Assembly: GCA_045535095.1 (NCBI GenBank)
Contig: JAZSKY010000042.1
Coordinates: 1-64,000, forward strand
Reading direction: 5' to 3'
Length of the DNA stretch: 64,000 nt
Source of the DNA: SIG672 sp045535095
Lineage (GTDB): Bacteria; Bacillota; Clostridia; Oscillospirales; CAG-272
Program-made: the position numbers and the translations under genes
In this document: one piece after another, positions 32,572 through 41,598 of the stretch
Layout: each line of letters opens with the position of its first letter
How positions within the stretch are numbered: the stretch's first letter is position 1
Notes under the pieces: generated by a model
Database searches by the model: none
The model's input: the letters and a program-made list of their open reading frames with translations, nothing else
What the model was told of the DNA's origin: nothing

Positions 32572-32611
32572 TCGGTGTCAGGAGAAATTTTCCACTTGAC
32601 ACCGAATTTTT
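32572..32611 (+). terminator. Terminator overlapping the next promoter
   Basis: Outer stem TCGGTGTCA/TGACACCGA (32572-32605) around GGAGAAATTTTCCACT, ending in ATTTTTTAT. The TTGACA of the following promoter (32596-32601) lies within its right arm, so the terminator and promoter share bases. Confidence 0.75.
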
Positions 32612-32624
32612 TATGTGCTATAAT
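32596..32624 (+). promoter_or_regulatory. Promoter of the DUF1858-trmK-nif3 unit
   Basis: TTGACA (32596-32601), 17-bp spacer, TATAAT (32619-32624): a perfect vegetative promoter. It overlaps the upstream terminator. Confidence 0.8.
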
Positions 32625-32670
32625 AACTTGAATAATTATATTTATAATATCTTTTAAAGGAGTACCCAAA

Positions 32671-32871
32671 ATGAAAGTAACTAAAGATTCCATAATCGGC
32701 GACGTTCTCAGAGCAGACGTTTCGACCGCTAAATATTTCCTCGAGATAGGTATGCACTGTCTCGGATGCCCCTCTGCAACAGGCGAGTCTATCGAGATGG
32801 CTTGCGCAGTACACGGCGTAAACGCAGACGAGCTTGTGGACAAGCTCAACGCACACTTTGCCGCTAAATAA
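32671..32871 (+). CDS. DUF1858 redox disulfide protein
   Basis: A 66-aa DUF1858 protein of the type found with hybrid-cluster (prismane) proteins. The core is about residues 1-60 with H-C-L-G-C-P (about 29-34) near the middle; the CxxC may bind or shuttle a redox partner. The ATG is preceded by AAAGGAG. It is two bases upstream of trmK, suggesting a shared transcript though its function differs from that of the next genes. Confidence 0.85.
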   Translation: MKVTKDSIIGDVLRADVSTAKYFLEIGMHCLGCPSATGESIEMACAVHGVNADELVDKLNAHFAAK

Positions 32872-32873
32872 TC

Positions 32874-33587
32874 TTGATGATAAACAAAAACAGATCGTTT
32901 CCGCTCCCCGATCTCTCAAAGAGACTTTCGGAGGTGGCGAAATTCGTACGCACCGATTCGGTCGTTGCCGATGTCGGCACAGACCACGCGTATCTGCCGA
33001 TATACCTTTTAAAAACGGGAGTCGCAAGACGCGCGGTCGCAACGGACGTCAGGGAAGGACCGCTCGTTCACGCAAGAGATAACGTCGCTTTCTATAACGT
33101 CGGTGATGCGGTAACTATCTACCGCGCGGACGGTCTTTGCGGTATAGACGCACACACCCCCGACGATATTATGATCTGCGGAATGGGTGGCGAGCTGATA
33201 CTCCGCATAGTCACCGAGTGCGACTATACGAAAAAAGAGGGAGTCAGACTCCTTCTTCAGCCGCAGTCCTCGTTTGCAGAAATGCGAGACGGACTCTGCG
33301 AGGCGGGATATAGCATAATAGACGAATCTCTCGTTCGTGACGGTCACATGATCTATCAGGTAGCCGTTTTCGAATATACCGGAGAAAAAAGGTCGCTCAC
33401 ACCTGCCGAGGCGCTTCTCGGACCGAAAAATATCGAAAAGGGCGGCGATCTCTTTTGCGAATATGCGTCTATCCATCTTCGCAAGCTTGGTCGCAAGATA
33501 GCCTCAAAGGGAGGCGCAGGATACGACGTTTCTCCCGATATTGCGCTCGTGGGTGAAATAGAGGCGCTTGTCGGAGATAAAAAATAA
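32874..33587 (+). CDS. trmK: tRNA (adenine22-N1)-methyltransferase TrmK
   Basis: SAM-dependent methyltransferase that makes m1A22 in tRNA(Ser) and relatives, 237 aa, the usual length. The SAM-binding loop is D-V-G-T-D-H-A-Y-L-P (about residues 31-40), the typical first motif of this family, followed by I-C-G-M-G-G-E-L (about 104-111). The ribosome site is weak because the gene begins 2 nt after the DUF1858 stop. Next comes nif3, the usual trmK neighbour in Firmicutes, after 15 nt. Confidence 0.93.
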   Translation: MMINKNRSFPLPDLSKRLSEVAKFVRTDSVVADVGTDHAYLPIYLLKTGVARRAVATDVREGPLVHARDNVAFYNVGDAVTIYRADGLCGIDAHTPDDIMICGMGGELILRIVTECDYTKKEGVRLLLQPQSSFAEMRDGLCEAGYSIIDESLVRDGHMIYQVAVFEYTGEKRSLTPAEALLGPKNIEKGGDLFCEYASIHLRKLGRKIASKGGAGYDVSPDIALVGEIEALVGDKK

Positions 33588-33602
33588 ACGGAGGATTTTG
33601 AA

Positions 33603-34373
33603 ATGCCTAACGCATACGAGCTTTATTCATACCTCGATAAACTGATACCAAAGCACCTTTCGTGCGAGTGGGATAACGACGGAATGATGGTCTGCCCCGA
33701 TAAGTACGCAGAGGTAGAGAAGGTTCTTCTCACCCTCGATATAACCGCAGAGGCGGTCGAGTACGCCATTTCGGAGGGCTTTGATACTATAATTTCGCAT
33801 CACCCCCTTATATTCAGACCCCTCGGCGCGATAAACGGAGAGGATCACGTCTCCTCGAAGGTGATCTCGCTCGTAAAAGGCTCTGTAAACGCATTTTCCT
33901 TCCATACCCGTCTTGATGCGCTTGACGGCGGAGTCAACGATACTCTTGCCGATCTTCTCGGCATCGAGGACGTTGAGATCCTCCCCGGCGACAGCGATAT
34001 GATAGGCAGAATAGGAAACCTCAGAGAGCCTATGAGCCCCGAGGACTTTGCAAGACTCGTCAAGGATCAGCTCGGCGCACCGAGTGTAAATCTTATCGAC
34101 GCACAGCTTGACGTGTCGAGAGTCGCACTTTGCGGAGGTGACGGAAAGAGTCTCCTTTATACGGCATTTAAGTCGGGAGCGGATACCTTCATTACGGGAA
34201 ACGCATCATATAACTCAATGATAGACGCGCTCGAATATCCGATAAACGTTATCGAGGCGGGGCATTTCTACACCGAAAATCAGGTGCTTGGCTTCCTTGC
34301 CGATATGATCGAGGAGTTCGATAGTAATATCGAGATCGAAATATTCGAGAGTAACGCGATAAAAACACTTTAA
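33603..34373 (+). CDS. Nif3-like dinuclear metal centre protein (YqfO)
   Basis: A 256-aa Nif3 family protein that binds two metal ions. Likely metal ligands are His66-His67 (S-H-H-P-L-I-F), His101 in HTRLD and the late GHFYTEN motif near residue 220. Its role is unclear in any organism; GTP cyclohydrolase and repressor roles have been suggested for relatives. It lacks the central PII-like insert found in longer homologues. GGAGG precedes the ATG at 33603. It belongs to the DUF1858-trmK-nif3 unit. Confidence 0.92.
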   Translation: MPNAYELYSYLDKLIPKHLSCEWDNDGMMVCPDKYAEVEKVLLTLDITAEAVEYAISEGFDTIISHHPLIFRPLGAINGEDHVSSKVISLVKGSVNAFSFHTRLDALDGGVNDTLADLLGIEDVEILPGDSDMIGRIGNLREPMSPEDFARLVKDQLGAPSVNLIDAQLDVSRVALCGGDGKSLLYTAFKSGADTFITGNASYNSMIDALEYPINVIEAGHFYTENQVLGFLADMIEEFDSNIEIEIFESNAIKTL

Positions 34374-34455
34374 AAAACGAAAATAAGAGCAGATTTTCTG
34401 CCAAAACTAAAAATACTGCATAGTCTGTAAAAGAGCAGAATAACGGAGGTTAATT

Positions 34456-35562
34456 TTGATAATCCAGCTTGAAGAATCACTGCAGAAGCTTCGCGCCATG
34501 AAGGACGATATGGCAGAGCTTGCGCAGGCACTCAAAATAAGCGAACACGAAAAAACTGTCGAGGAGCTTGAGAAAAAGACTCTCGAGGAGGGCTTCTGGA
34601 ACGATCAGGCGAACTCGGGAAAGATACTTCAGCGCCTTAAGCAGTCAAGAGATAAGGTCGAGCAGTTTGCCGCTCTCAGCGCAAAGATCGAGGACACGAT
34701 GTCCCTTGCCGAGCTTGCTATCGAGGAGGACGACGCCTCCTTTGCCGACGAGGTCGTTTCCGAAACCGAGAAGATCGGTCAGGAAATGGAGACCGAGCGT
34801 ATTGCCGCGCTCCTTTCGGGCGAGTACGATGCAAATAACGCCATCCTCTCCTTCCACCCGGGCGCAGGCGGTACCGAGGCGCAGGACTGGGCGCTTATGC
34901 TTTACAGAATGTACACCCGTTGGGGCGAAAAGCACGGATATAACGTCAAGCTTATAGATATGCTCGACGGCGAAGCGGCAGGAATCAAGAGCGCGACCAT
35001 TATGATCGAGGGACTCAACGCTTACGGATATTTGAAGAGCGAAAACGGAGTTCACCGCCTCGTTCGTATATCTCCCTTTGATGCTTCGGGCAGACGTCAG
35101 ACCTCTTTTGCATCTGTCGAGGTAATGCCCGAGTTTACAGACGACGGCACTATCGAGATCCGCGACGAGGATATCGAGGTGACCGCACACCGCTCAAGCG
35201 GTGCGGGTGGACAGCACGTCAATAAGACCGACAGTGCTATCCGTATTCTCCATATTCCTACCGGAATCGTAGTCGGATGTCAGACCGAGCGAAGCCAGCT
35301 TCAGAATAAGGAAACCGCAATGAAGATGCTTCGCAGTAAGCTTATGGAGATAAAGGAAAGGGAACACCTCGAGAGAATCGAGGATATTCAGGGCAATAAG
35401 ACCAATATCGAGTGGGGCGCGCAGATCCGTTCCTACGTCTTTATGCCTTACACCCTCGCAAAGGATACCCGTACAGGCTTTGAAAACGGAAACATTCAGG
35501 CGGTAATGGACGGCGATATCGACGGATTCATTAACGCATATCTCAAAATGAACGCGAAATAA
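34456..35562 (+). CDS. prfB: Peptide chain release factor 2
   Basis: Stops translation at UGA and UAA, 368 aa. The recognition motif I-S-P-F-D (SPF, about residues 207-211) identifies RF2, and the GGQ catalytic triplet is at 251-253. The start is TTG at 34456 with CGGAGG about 8 nt upstream. The usual in-frame UGA and CTTTGA frameshift site of many prfB genes is absent, so this RF2 is translated directly without frameshift autoregulation. Single gene after the nif3 unit. Confidence 0.96.
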   Translation: MIIQLEESLQKLRAMKDDMAELAQALKISEHEKTVEELEKKTLEEGFWNDQANSGKILQRLKQSRDKVEQFAALSAKIEDTMSLAELAIEEDDASFADEVVSETEKIGQEMETERIAALLSGEYDANNAILSFHPGAGGTEAQDWALMLYRMYTRWGEKHGYNVKLIDMLDGEAAGIKSATIMIEGLNAYGYLKSENGVHRLVRISPFDASGRRQTSFASVEVMPEFTDDGTIEIRDEDIEVTAHRSSGAGGQHVNKTDSAIRILHIPTGIVVGCQTERSQLQNKETAMKMLRSKLMEIKEREHLERIEDIQGNKTNIEWGAQIRSYVFMPYTLAKDTRTGFENGNIQAVMDGDIDGFINAYLKMNAK

Positions 35563-35601
35563 TCAAAACTTATCATAAACAAACGAAAGGCGGAAAAAAG
35601 T

Positions 35602-35928
35602 ATGAAAAACTTTAAATTCCCGAAGATCCCGATCGAAAAGTCCAAATTCACGATAGCACTTATTTTGCTCGTGCAGTCGGCATCGTTTCTCATTATGTCG
35701 ATAGTTCAGTGGAATAAGCGCAGAAGCCTTGCAGGAGCATTCCTCGCTATTGCCGCAATAAGCGGTACTGTCGGCGGAATCCTCATGGCAAAGAGTGCTG
35801 ATAAGGAAAAGAAGCGTCTTACCGTTATCGACTCTCTCTGCGGAGACTATCTCGATGAGGATATGTTCACCGAGGGCTTTGACGTTCCCGTTGAAGACGA
35901 GATCGACGAGGCAGAATTTCCTTTCTAA
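35602..35928 (+). CDS. Small two-helix membrane protein
   Basis: A 108-aa protein with two hydrophobic helices (about residues 16-36 and 43-62), a basic N-terminus and an acidic, C-terminal tail. No family is recognised. GAAAGGCGG precedes the ATG. It lies 40 nt downstream of prfB and 28 nt upstream of the large lipoprotein gene, so it may be in one unit with the latter. Confidence 0.6.
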   Translation: MKNFKFPKIPIEKSKFTIALILLVQSASFLIMSIVQWNKRRSLAGAFLAIAAISGTVGGILMAKSADKEKKRLTVIDSLCGDYLDEDMFTEGFDVPVEDEIDEAEFPF

Positions 35929-35956
35929 AAAGTAAAATAAAATTTCGGAGGTAGTT

Positions 35957-37918
35957 ATGAAAAAGCTTACACTGAAAGCACTCGCGCTCTTAATGGCGCT
36001 TGTTATGGCACTTTCCTTTGCACTCGTCGGATGTACGGACGATGCAGAAATCGATGATGACGATGACGACGGCGGCAAAAAGCCTTCGTCAAGCATTACC
36101 CTGACTAAGGAAAACGCTGAGGAAAATATTCTCGCGGCGTATGAAAAGCTCTCGGGTGCCAAGTATTTTGAAGGCACGAGCACACTCTATCACTCACAGA
36201 ACGGCGAAGCGAGCGAGATGACCGTATCGGTGTCCGCACAAAAGGACGGCGAAAATTATAAGGTCATCAAAGAGACCAAGGCTAAAGCAGAAGATGGCGA
36301 AGAAAACGATGAATATACCGAGCGCACCTATGTGACCGGTGATACCGTTTTCACCACCGATCCGTCCTATAACGGAAGCGGAGAGCTTTTCGTTTACGGT
36401 AAGCCTGTGGATACACAGTTCGTTGTAAATCTTTTGACCGACGAGCTCTTTATGCTTCCTTTCGCAACGACGGTAAAGAATTTCTGTGCAAAGGATTTTA
36501 AAGTAAACAAAGAGGATAACGTTTACACGCTTTCTCTCGAGCTTAAGATCTACGAGGAGGCGATAAAGCTCTTCGTAAGCGATGAATACGATGCCGATGA
36601 ATACGGAGCGTATGACAGCTTCAGCGGAGAAGTAAACATTTTAGTAAATAAAAAGGGCGAATTTATCGGATTTTCCATTGATATGGAATTTTCCGCGCAG
36701 GGAATGACCTTTGTATCGAAGATCGCTACCTCGATAGATAATATCAACGAGGAAAAAACGGTCAGCGAGCCCGAGTGGTACACAAATAAATCGCTTAACT
36801 GGGGCGATGAGGTTTACGAAATGCGCGACGACGTGACGTATAAGTACACTGTCGATAAGTACGGCAGTCTTTCGTTCGACGGCGCATTCTATGATCAGAA
36901 TTACGAGATCGAGTCTGTTGAGTGTTACAGAGTCCGTACCTCTCTTGCGGGAATCCCCGTTACAACTGTCGGCTCTCACGGATATCTTGAGATCACAAAT
37001 CTTATAATTCCCGACGGAATCACCTTCGATCTCGGATATAACGATCCCGACTGCACCATCTTCTTCGAGGGTGACTGCGATATCGATTTCGATCTTACCT
37101 CTCTTTATTTCGACGTAAAGGGAATATATGATGAAGGCAGCTGGGAGACACTTGACGGGCTTCCCGTAGTCAAGGAAGGCGCAAAACCCGTATATCCGAA
37201 CGTCGGCGGCGAGGATCCCGACATCGGCGGCGACCCCGACATCGGCGGCGACCCCGATATTGGCGGAGATAATAATCCTACGCTCGATAGCGAAAGCGAA
37301 AAATTCGTCGGTACATGGGTAACCGATTTCGATTTCACCGAGTTCTTCAACGAAATTATGGACGAAATGCTCGGCGAAATGTCGGTATATTTCAACTTTG
37401 ACGATATTACTATCGCTTACATAATAGAGTTCTATGCAGACGGAACCTATCAGACCTATGCATATCAGGATAGTATAGATGAGCTTGCAGAGAGCTTGAA
37501 AAACATTATGAAGGCAGGTCTTACCGACTACATCAATTCTATGGCATCTCAGGCAGGCTATCCTTCGGGAGACGCTATGTGCCAGGCTGAAATGGGAATG
37601 AGCCTTGAAGATTACGTAAACACGGCAGCAGCCGAGCTTGACTTCTCGGCAACCTTCCCGATAGACGATACCAAAACGTCCGGACGCTATAAGGCAGAGG
37701 ACGGAAAGCTCTATCTCGCAGAGGGAACTAACGATTTCTCGTCCACCAACTATACTCCTTACGAGTTTATAAACGATTACACCTTCGAAATGCGTCTCCC
37801 CGAGAGCTTTAACGAAGATAATCTCGGTGATTTTGACGAGGATACGGAGGCGCTCTACGATTTGATAGTAGATATGTTCCCGCTTGTTTTCGGTTACGTA
37901 GATAATATATGTAGATAA
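35957..37918 (+). CDS. Large surface lipoprotein with DPDIGG repeats
   Basis: A 653-aa lipoprotein with a signal peptide (residues 1-25), lipobox V-G-C (Cys26) and an acidic poly-Asp linker. The N-terminal half (about 50-270) is beta-rich and may bind a ligand. A middle domain (about 280-410) follows, then three tandem repeats DPDIGG (37214-37267), then a C-terminal domain (about 445-653) with strands that recall lipocalin-like folds (G-T-W-V-T-D-F-D-F, I-E-F-Y-A-D-G-T-Y-Q-T). The repeat is a flexible spacer. No enzymatic motif. GGAGG precedes the ATG. Function unknown. Confidence 0.68.
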   Translation: MKKLTLKALALLMALVMALSFALVGCTDDAEIDDDDDDGGKKPSSSITLTKENAEENILAAYEKLSGAKYFEGTSTLYHSQNGEASEMTVSVSAQKDGENYKVIKETKAKAEDGEENDEYTERTYVTGDTVFTTDPSYNGSGELFVYGKPVDTQFVVNLLTDELFMLPFATTVKNFCAKDFKVNKEDNVYTLSLELKIYEEAIKLFVSDEYDADEYGAYDSFSGEVNILVNKKGEFIGFSIDMEFSAQGMTFVSKIATSIDNINEEKTVSEPEWYTNKSLNWGDEVYEMRDDVTYKYTVDKYGSLSFDGAFYDQNYEIESVECYRVRTSLAGIPVTTVGSHGYLEITNLIIPDGITFDLGYNDPDCTIFFEGDCDIDFDLTSLYFDVKGIYDEGSWETLDGLPVVKEGAKPVYPNVGGEDPDIGGDPDIGGDPDIGGDNNPTLDSESEKFVGTWVTDFDFTEFFNEIMDEMLGEMSVYFNFDDITIAYIIEFYADGTYQTYAYQDSIDELAESLKNIMKAGLTDYINSMASQAGYPSGDAMCQAEMGMSLEDYVNTAAAELDFSATFPIDDTKTSGRYKAEDGKLYLAEGTNDFSSTNYTPYEFINDYTFEMRLPESFNEDNLGDFDEDTEALYDLIVDMFPLVFGYVDNICR

Positions 37919-37927
37919 TATATAAAA

Positions 37928-37968
37928 CAAAAAAGTTGAGTTCGATTCGAACTCAACTTTTTATTTTT
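37928..37968. terminator. Bidirectional terminator
   Basis: AAAAGTTGAGTTCG/CGAACTCAACTTTT stem with 3-nt loop, at the junction of the lipoprotein gene and the convergent DtxR-type gene. Confidence 0.9.
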
Positions 37969-38335
37969 TTATCTTTTCAAATGCGTGACGCTTTATCGCC
38001 TCAAACGACGTGTCGCTTATGGCATGCTCAAGCTTGCAAGCGTCCTCGGACGCAGTCTTTTCGTCAACACCGATAGAGGTGAGAAAACGCGTTAGCAGGG
38101 TGTGCCTTTCGTATATCTTCTCGGCAACCTCGCGTCCTGCATCGGTAAGAGTGATAAGACCTTCCTTGTCAACCGTGATGTAGCCGCCGTTTTTGAGAAG
38201 TCCGACCGCACGGCTGACGCTCGGCTTCGAGTATCCGAGATGCTCGCTCACGTCAATCGAGCGCACCTCGCCTTTTTCAACAGAGAGAACGTGTATCGCC
38301 TCGAGATACATTTCTCCCGATTCCTGTAAACGCAA
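37961..38335 (-). CDS. DtxR/MntR-family metal-dependent regulator
   Basis: A 124-aa winged-helix regulator. The HTH (about residues 22-60: VRSIDVSEHLGYSKPSVSRAVG) is followed by a wing and a dimerisation region with metal ligands E-x-x-L...H-x-x-x (R-H-T-L-L, about 76-80; C-K-L-E-H near 100-104). At 124 aa there is no SH3-like domain, which matches MntR more than DtxR. It would repress manganese or iron uptake; no transporter gene is adjacent. AGGAGG-type ribosome site is upstream of the ATG at 38335. Confidence 0.9.
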   Translation of the reverse strand: MRLQESGEMYLEAIHVLSVEKGEVRSIDVSEHLGYSKPSVSRAVGLLKNGGYITVDKEGLITLTDAGREVAEKIYERHTLLTRFLTSIGVDEKTASEDACKLEHAISDTSFEAIKRHAFEKIKK

Positions 38336-38416
38336 AAGATCGCCTCCTTTTTTATCATTTTACCTATTTTACCATATATTATCGTCTTTTTCAAGTGAAT
38401 TTTCAAAATTTATAAT

Positions 38417-38454
38417 AAAAAAGCATCTGCAGACCTGTTGCAGATGCTTTTTTC
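38417..38454 (-). terminator. Terminator of ackA
   Basis: AAAAGCATCTGCA/TGCAGATGCTTTT stem with a 7-nt loop, 15 bp beyond the ackA stop on the leftward strand. Confidence 0.9.
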
Positions 38455-38468
38455 ATTTAATGTGTAAA

Positions 38469-39692
38469 TTAAAGAGCCGAAACGATAGCTGCGGTATCCT
38501 GTGCGATAACGAGCTCCTCGTTGGTGGGGATAAGGTAAACGTCAACCTTGGAGTCGTCGGTGGAGAGCTTGATGATCTCGGACTGACGAAGCGCCTTGTC
38601 GTTTACTTCCTTGTCGATCTTAACGCCGAAGAATTCCATATCCTCGCAAACCTTCTCACGGAGACGGGTGTTGTTTTCGCCGAGACCTGCGGTGAATACG
38701 ATAGCGTCAAGTCCGCCCATAGCAGCGGTGTACGAGCCGATGTACTTCTTTATCTGATAGAAGAGAATGCTGGTAGCGAGGTTTGCCTTCTCGTAAAGAG
38801 GATCGGAAGGACCGTTGGCAACAGCGTCCTCAAGGTCACGAGAGTCGGACTTGCCGGTGAGACCGAGGAAGCCGCACTTCTTGTTCATGTAGCTTGCAAC
38901 CTCAGAGCCGCTCCAACCCTTCTTCTCCATAATGTAGGGAACGATAGCAGGGTCGATGGATCCGCAACGGGTACCCATTTCAACGCCTTCAAGGGGAGTG
39001 AGACCCATCGAGGTGTCAACAACCTTGCCGCCGCGAACTGCGGAGATGGACGATCCGTTACCGATGTGGCAGGTAACGATCTTGGTGTCGCCGGTAACAC
39101 CCTTCTTTGCGAGGATCTCGTTCATGATGCCTGCAACGAAGCGGTGAGAGGTTCCGTGTGCGCCGTAACGGCGGATCTTGTAGTCCTCGTACATATCGTA
39201 CGAAAGGGGATACATATAAGCCTTCTCGGGCATGGTCTGATGGAATGCGGTGTCGAATACGAGAACCTGAGGAGTCGTAGGCATAACAGCGGTGCATCCG
39301 TCAATACCCATAAGGTGTGCGGGAGTGTGGAGAGGTGCGAAATCATAGCAAAGCTTGAGCTTTTCGATAACCTCGGGGGTTACGAGGCAGCTCTCGAAGA
39401 AGTAAGGTCCGCCGTGGACGACGCGGTGACCGATAGCCTCGATCTTGGATACGTCCTTGATGCAACCGATCTTCTCGTCGCAGAGAGTGTCAACAACGAT
39501 CTTCATAGCGACAGAGTGGTTGGGCATATCGTACTGGCTCGAGTACTTTTCTCCGTTGATCTTGTGCTCGATAAGACTTCCGTCAATACCGATTCTTTCG
39601 CAAATACCTTTGCATTTTACGTCCCCGGACTGAGTATCAATAAGCTGATACTTGAGCGAGGAGCTTCCTGCGTTTACAACGAGTACGTTCAT
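38469..39692 (-). CDS. ackA: Acetate kinase
   Basis: Makes ATP and acetate from acetyl phosphate in mixed-acid fermentation, 407 aa. The N-terminus M-N-V-L-V-V-N-A-G-S-S-S-L-K is the AckA phosphate-binding start, the motif HRVVHGG (about residues 120-126) and G-T-S-H-R-F-V (near 180) are typical, and length is normal. The ATG at 39692 has GGAGG 7 nt upstream; a longer frame upstream has no support. It is divergent from tmcAL, with a 141-bp gap. Confidence 0.97.
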   Translation of the reverse strand: MNVLVVNAGSSSLKYQLIDTQSGDVKCKGICERIGIDGSLIEHKINGEKYSSQYDMPNHSVAMKIVVDTLCDEKIGCIKDVSKIEAIGHRVVHGGPYFFESCLVTPEVIEKLKLCYDFAPLHTPAHLMGIDGCTAVMPTTPQVLVFDTAFHQTMPEKAYMYPLSYDMYEDYKIRRYGAHGTSHRFVAGIMNEILAKKGVTGDTKIVTCHIGNGSSISAVRGGKVVDTSMGLTPLEGVEMGTRCGSIDPAIVPYIMEKKGWSGSEVASYMNKKCGFLGLTGKSDSRDLEDAVANGPSDPLYEKANLATSILFYQIKKYIGSYTAAMGGLDAIVFTAGLGENNTRLREKVCEDMEFFGVKIDKEVNDKALRQSEIIKLSTDDSKVDVYLIPTNEELVIAQDTAAIVSAL

Positions 39693-39833
39693 TTTTTTCC
39701 TCCGATTGACAAATGAAAAATTTTGTGATAATATTAACAAAGAAGATTATATAACAAATCAATCAAAATTTCAAGTGGATAAAGCGCAAAATATAACTTT
39801 ATTTGAAAAATTTTACAAAAACGGGAAAAAACG

Positions 39834-40985
39834 ATGAAAAAAGTAGCAGTTATTTGTGAATTTAACCCTTTCCATAACGGGCATAAGATCCTTTTTGATA
39901 AGATAAGAGCATCTTTTGCGTCCGAGGAGGTCTGCATAGTCTGTATAATGAGCGGAAATTTCGTACAAAGGGGAACTCTTTCGGTGATGTCAAAATACCA
40001 AAGAGCATCTCTTTCCTGCGATATGGGAGCGGACGTTGTCCTTGAGCTTCCTTTTCCGTATAGCGCATCCTTTGCGCAGTCCTTTGCAAGATCGTCCGTC
40101 TATATCGCAGATAGCCTTGGCGGTGTCGATTACCTCGCGTTCGGTAGTGAGTCCTTTGATAGTGAGGGCATCATAGAAGCCGCCGAAAAGCTCGCAAGCG
40201 ACGAGTTTGAGAGCGCTCTCTCAAAGGCGCTTGCGGAGAACAAAAACACGTCAAAGCCGTATGCGGCTCTGCGTGAGGAGACCTTTGAAAAGCTCTATAA
40301 AAAGCCTCTCCCCGTAAAGCCGAACGATATTCTGGCGCTCGAATATATCTCGGCGCTGAATAAGCTTTCAAGCGAAATAAAGCCCCTTTTCATAAAGAGG
40401 GAAAAGGACTTTTCGGCAACCGAGAGCAGAAAGAATATTTTTGCGGAAGATGCCGATTCTCTCGGGAAAAATATCCCGTCCGAGATATATGAAAGGACTC
40501 TCGCCGCGCCCAAATTCACCCCCCATCTGCCCGATGCCGCGCTGATACTTTTCCTTGCGGACAAAGCCCCCGAAATTCTCGCAGAGTCACCCGAAATGAG
40601 CTTTGACCTCGCGTCAAGACTTGTGAACGCGGCAAAGAGCGGAAGGTATAGAAGGATCGACGATCTGCTTTCTGCGGTAGCGACCAAGAAATATACCGAT
40701 GCGAGAATACGCCGTGCGCTGAATTTTGCCTTCTTCGGAGTAAAGAGGGAGGACCTCGAAAAAATGCCCGAATATACCACTCTTCTTGCAAGCAGTGATG
40801 CGGGAAGAAGGGCGCTCCGCACCTTCTCGAAAACGGCAAGAATAAATATTCTTGCAACCAAGGCGGCACATAATAAGCTCTGCGGACTCGCAAAGGAGCA
40901 GTATCTCCTTTCCGAAAAGGCGGATAGAGCCTTCGCTCTCTGCGGCGAAATCGAGGAAGAAAATAAACCGTACGTAAAAAAATAA
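39834..40985 (+). CDS. tmcAL: tRNA(Met) cytidine acetate ligase TmcAL
   Basis: A 383-aa protein of the YlbM/TmcAL family that acetylates the wobble cytidine of elongator tRNA(Met) using acetate and ATP. The N-terminal HxGH-type nucleotidyltransferase motif F-N-P-F-H-N-G-H (residues 10-17) and the S-G-N-F-V-Q-R-G motif (about 41-48) are both present. Length matches. It is divergent from ackA, whose product is acetate, which is a plausible functional link but may be chance. The ribosome site is weak (GGGA). Confidence 0.93.
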   Translation: MKKVAVICEFNPFHNGHKILFDKIRASFASEEVCIVCIMSGNFVQRGTLSVMSKYQRASLSCDMGADVVLELPFPYSASFAQSFARSSVYIADSLGGVDYLAFGSESFDSEGIIEAAEKLASDEFESALSKALAENKNTSKPYAALREETFEKLYKKPLPVKPNDILALEYISALNKLSSEIKPLFIKREKDFSATESRKNIFAEDADSLGKNIPSEIYERTLAAPKFTPHLPDAALILFLADKAPEILAESPEMSFDLASRLVNAAKSGRYRRIDDLLSAVATKKYTDARIRRALNFAFFGVKREDLEKMPEYTTLLASSDAGRRALRTFSKTARINILATKAAHNKLCGLAKEQYLLSEKADRAFALCGEIEEENKPYVKK

Positions 40986-41072
40986 AATTTTTACAAAATC
41001 TCTTGATTAAATTGCTTTTTTATGCTATGATATACTAAATTACAACGAAAACACCCAGTGGAGGAATACAAA

Positions 41073-41390
41073 ATGGCAAACGAAATTACCGTAGAGGGAA
41101 AATACCTCGTATATAAAAACAAGCCCCTCGTAAGAGAAAATAACTTTATCTGCTACGGAGATATGAGAGATAAGTACGTCCTTTTCCTCATGCTCCTCGG
41201 CTCAAGAAAGCTCGACACCTCTGACCCTAACATCAAGGTCGAGATCCCCGAGAACATCGTCGGACAGATCCTCAGCACCGACACCACGAAGCCGGTTTCC
41301 GAGAGAATGGTAGAGCAGTTCACCAAGAAGGATCTCTACGAGGCACTCGATTTCGGCATCATCCGTCTTGACAGACACAACAAAAAGTAA
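41073..41390 (+). CDS. Conserved small protein of unknown function
   Basis: A 105-aa soluble protein that begins MANEITVEGKYLVYKNKPLV with a beta-rich N-terminus (about residues 1-40), then a helix and a short C-terminal alpha-beta segment. The ATG at 41073 has GGAGG 8 nt upstream, while an in-frame ATG 15 bases earlier has none. I recognise it as a small hypothetical protein type common in Clostridia, without known role. It is a monocistronic gene between tmcAL and the rimP operon. Confidence 0.7.
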   Translation: MANEITVEGKYLVYKNKPLVRENNFICYGDMRDKYVLFLMLLGSRKLDTSDPNIKVEIPENIVGQILSTDTTKPVSERMVEQFTKKDLYEALDFGIIRLDRHNKK

Positions 41391-41491
41391 GATCCCTTTT
41401 GCAAAATACCTAAAAACACCTTTTTCAGACGCGTTTTAGATGTTATTTTATATAAAATATAAAAAACTCCTAACTTTTTTGAGGAAAACTA

Positions 41492-41519
41492 TTGCAATTT
41501 TTGAAAAAAGTGTTATAAT
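41492..41519 (+). promoter_or_regulatory. Promoter of the rimP-nusA-infB operon
   Basis: TTGCAA (41492-41497), 16-bp spacer, TATAAT (41514-41519). Confidence 0.75.
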
Positions 41520-41544
41520 AGGTACAGTTAGATCGTGTATGGTT

Positions 41545-41577
41545 GGAAGAGTGTGAAAGCACTCTTCCGATTTTTAT
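41545..41577 (+). promoter_or_regulatory. Leader hairpin/attenuator of the rimP operon
   Basis: GGAAGAGTG/CACTCTTCC stem with loop TGAAAG (41545-41568), followed by GATTTTTA. It lies between the promoter and rimP and looks like a weak terminator. NusA is encoded in this operon and is known to act on RNA hairpins, so autogenous attenuation is plausible. Confidence 0.65.
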
Positions 41578-41598
41578 GAATACGGAGGTTTACACGCT

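Noticed and set aside
38193..39716. 507-codon forward frame
   Set aside because: Antisense to ackA and the DtxR-type gene.
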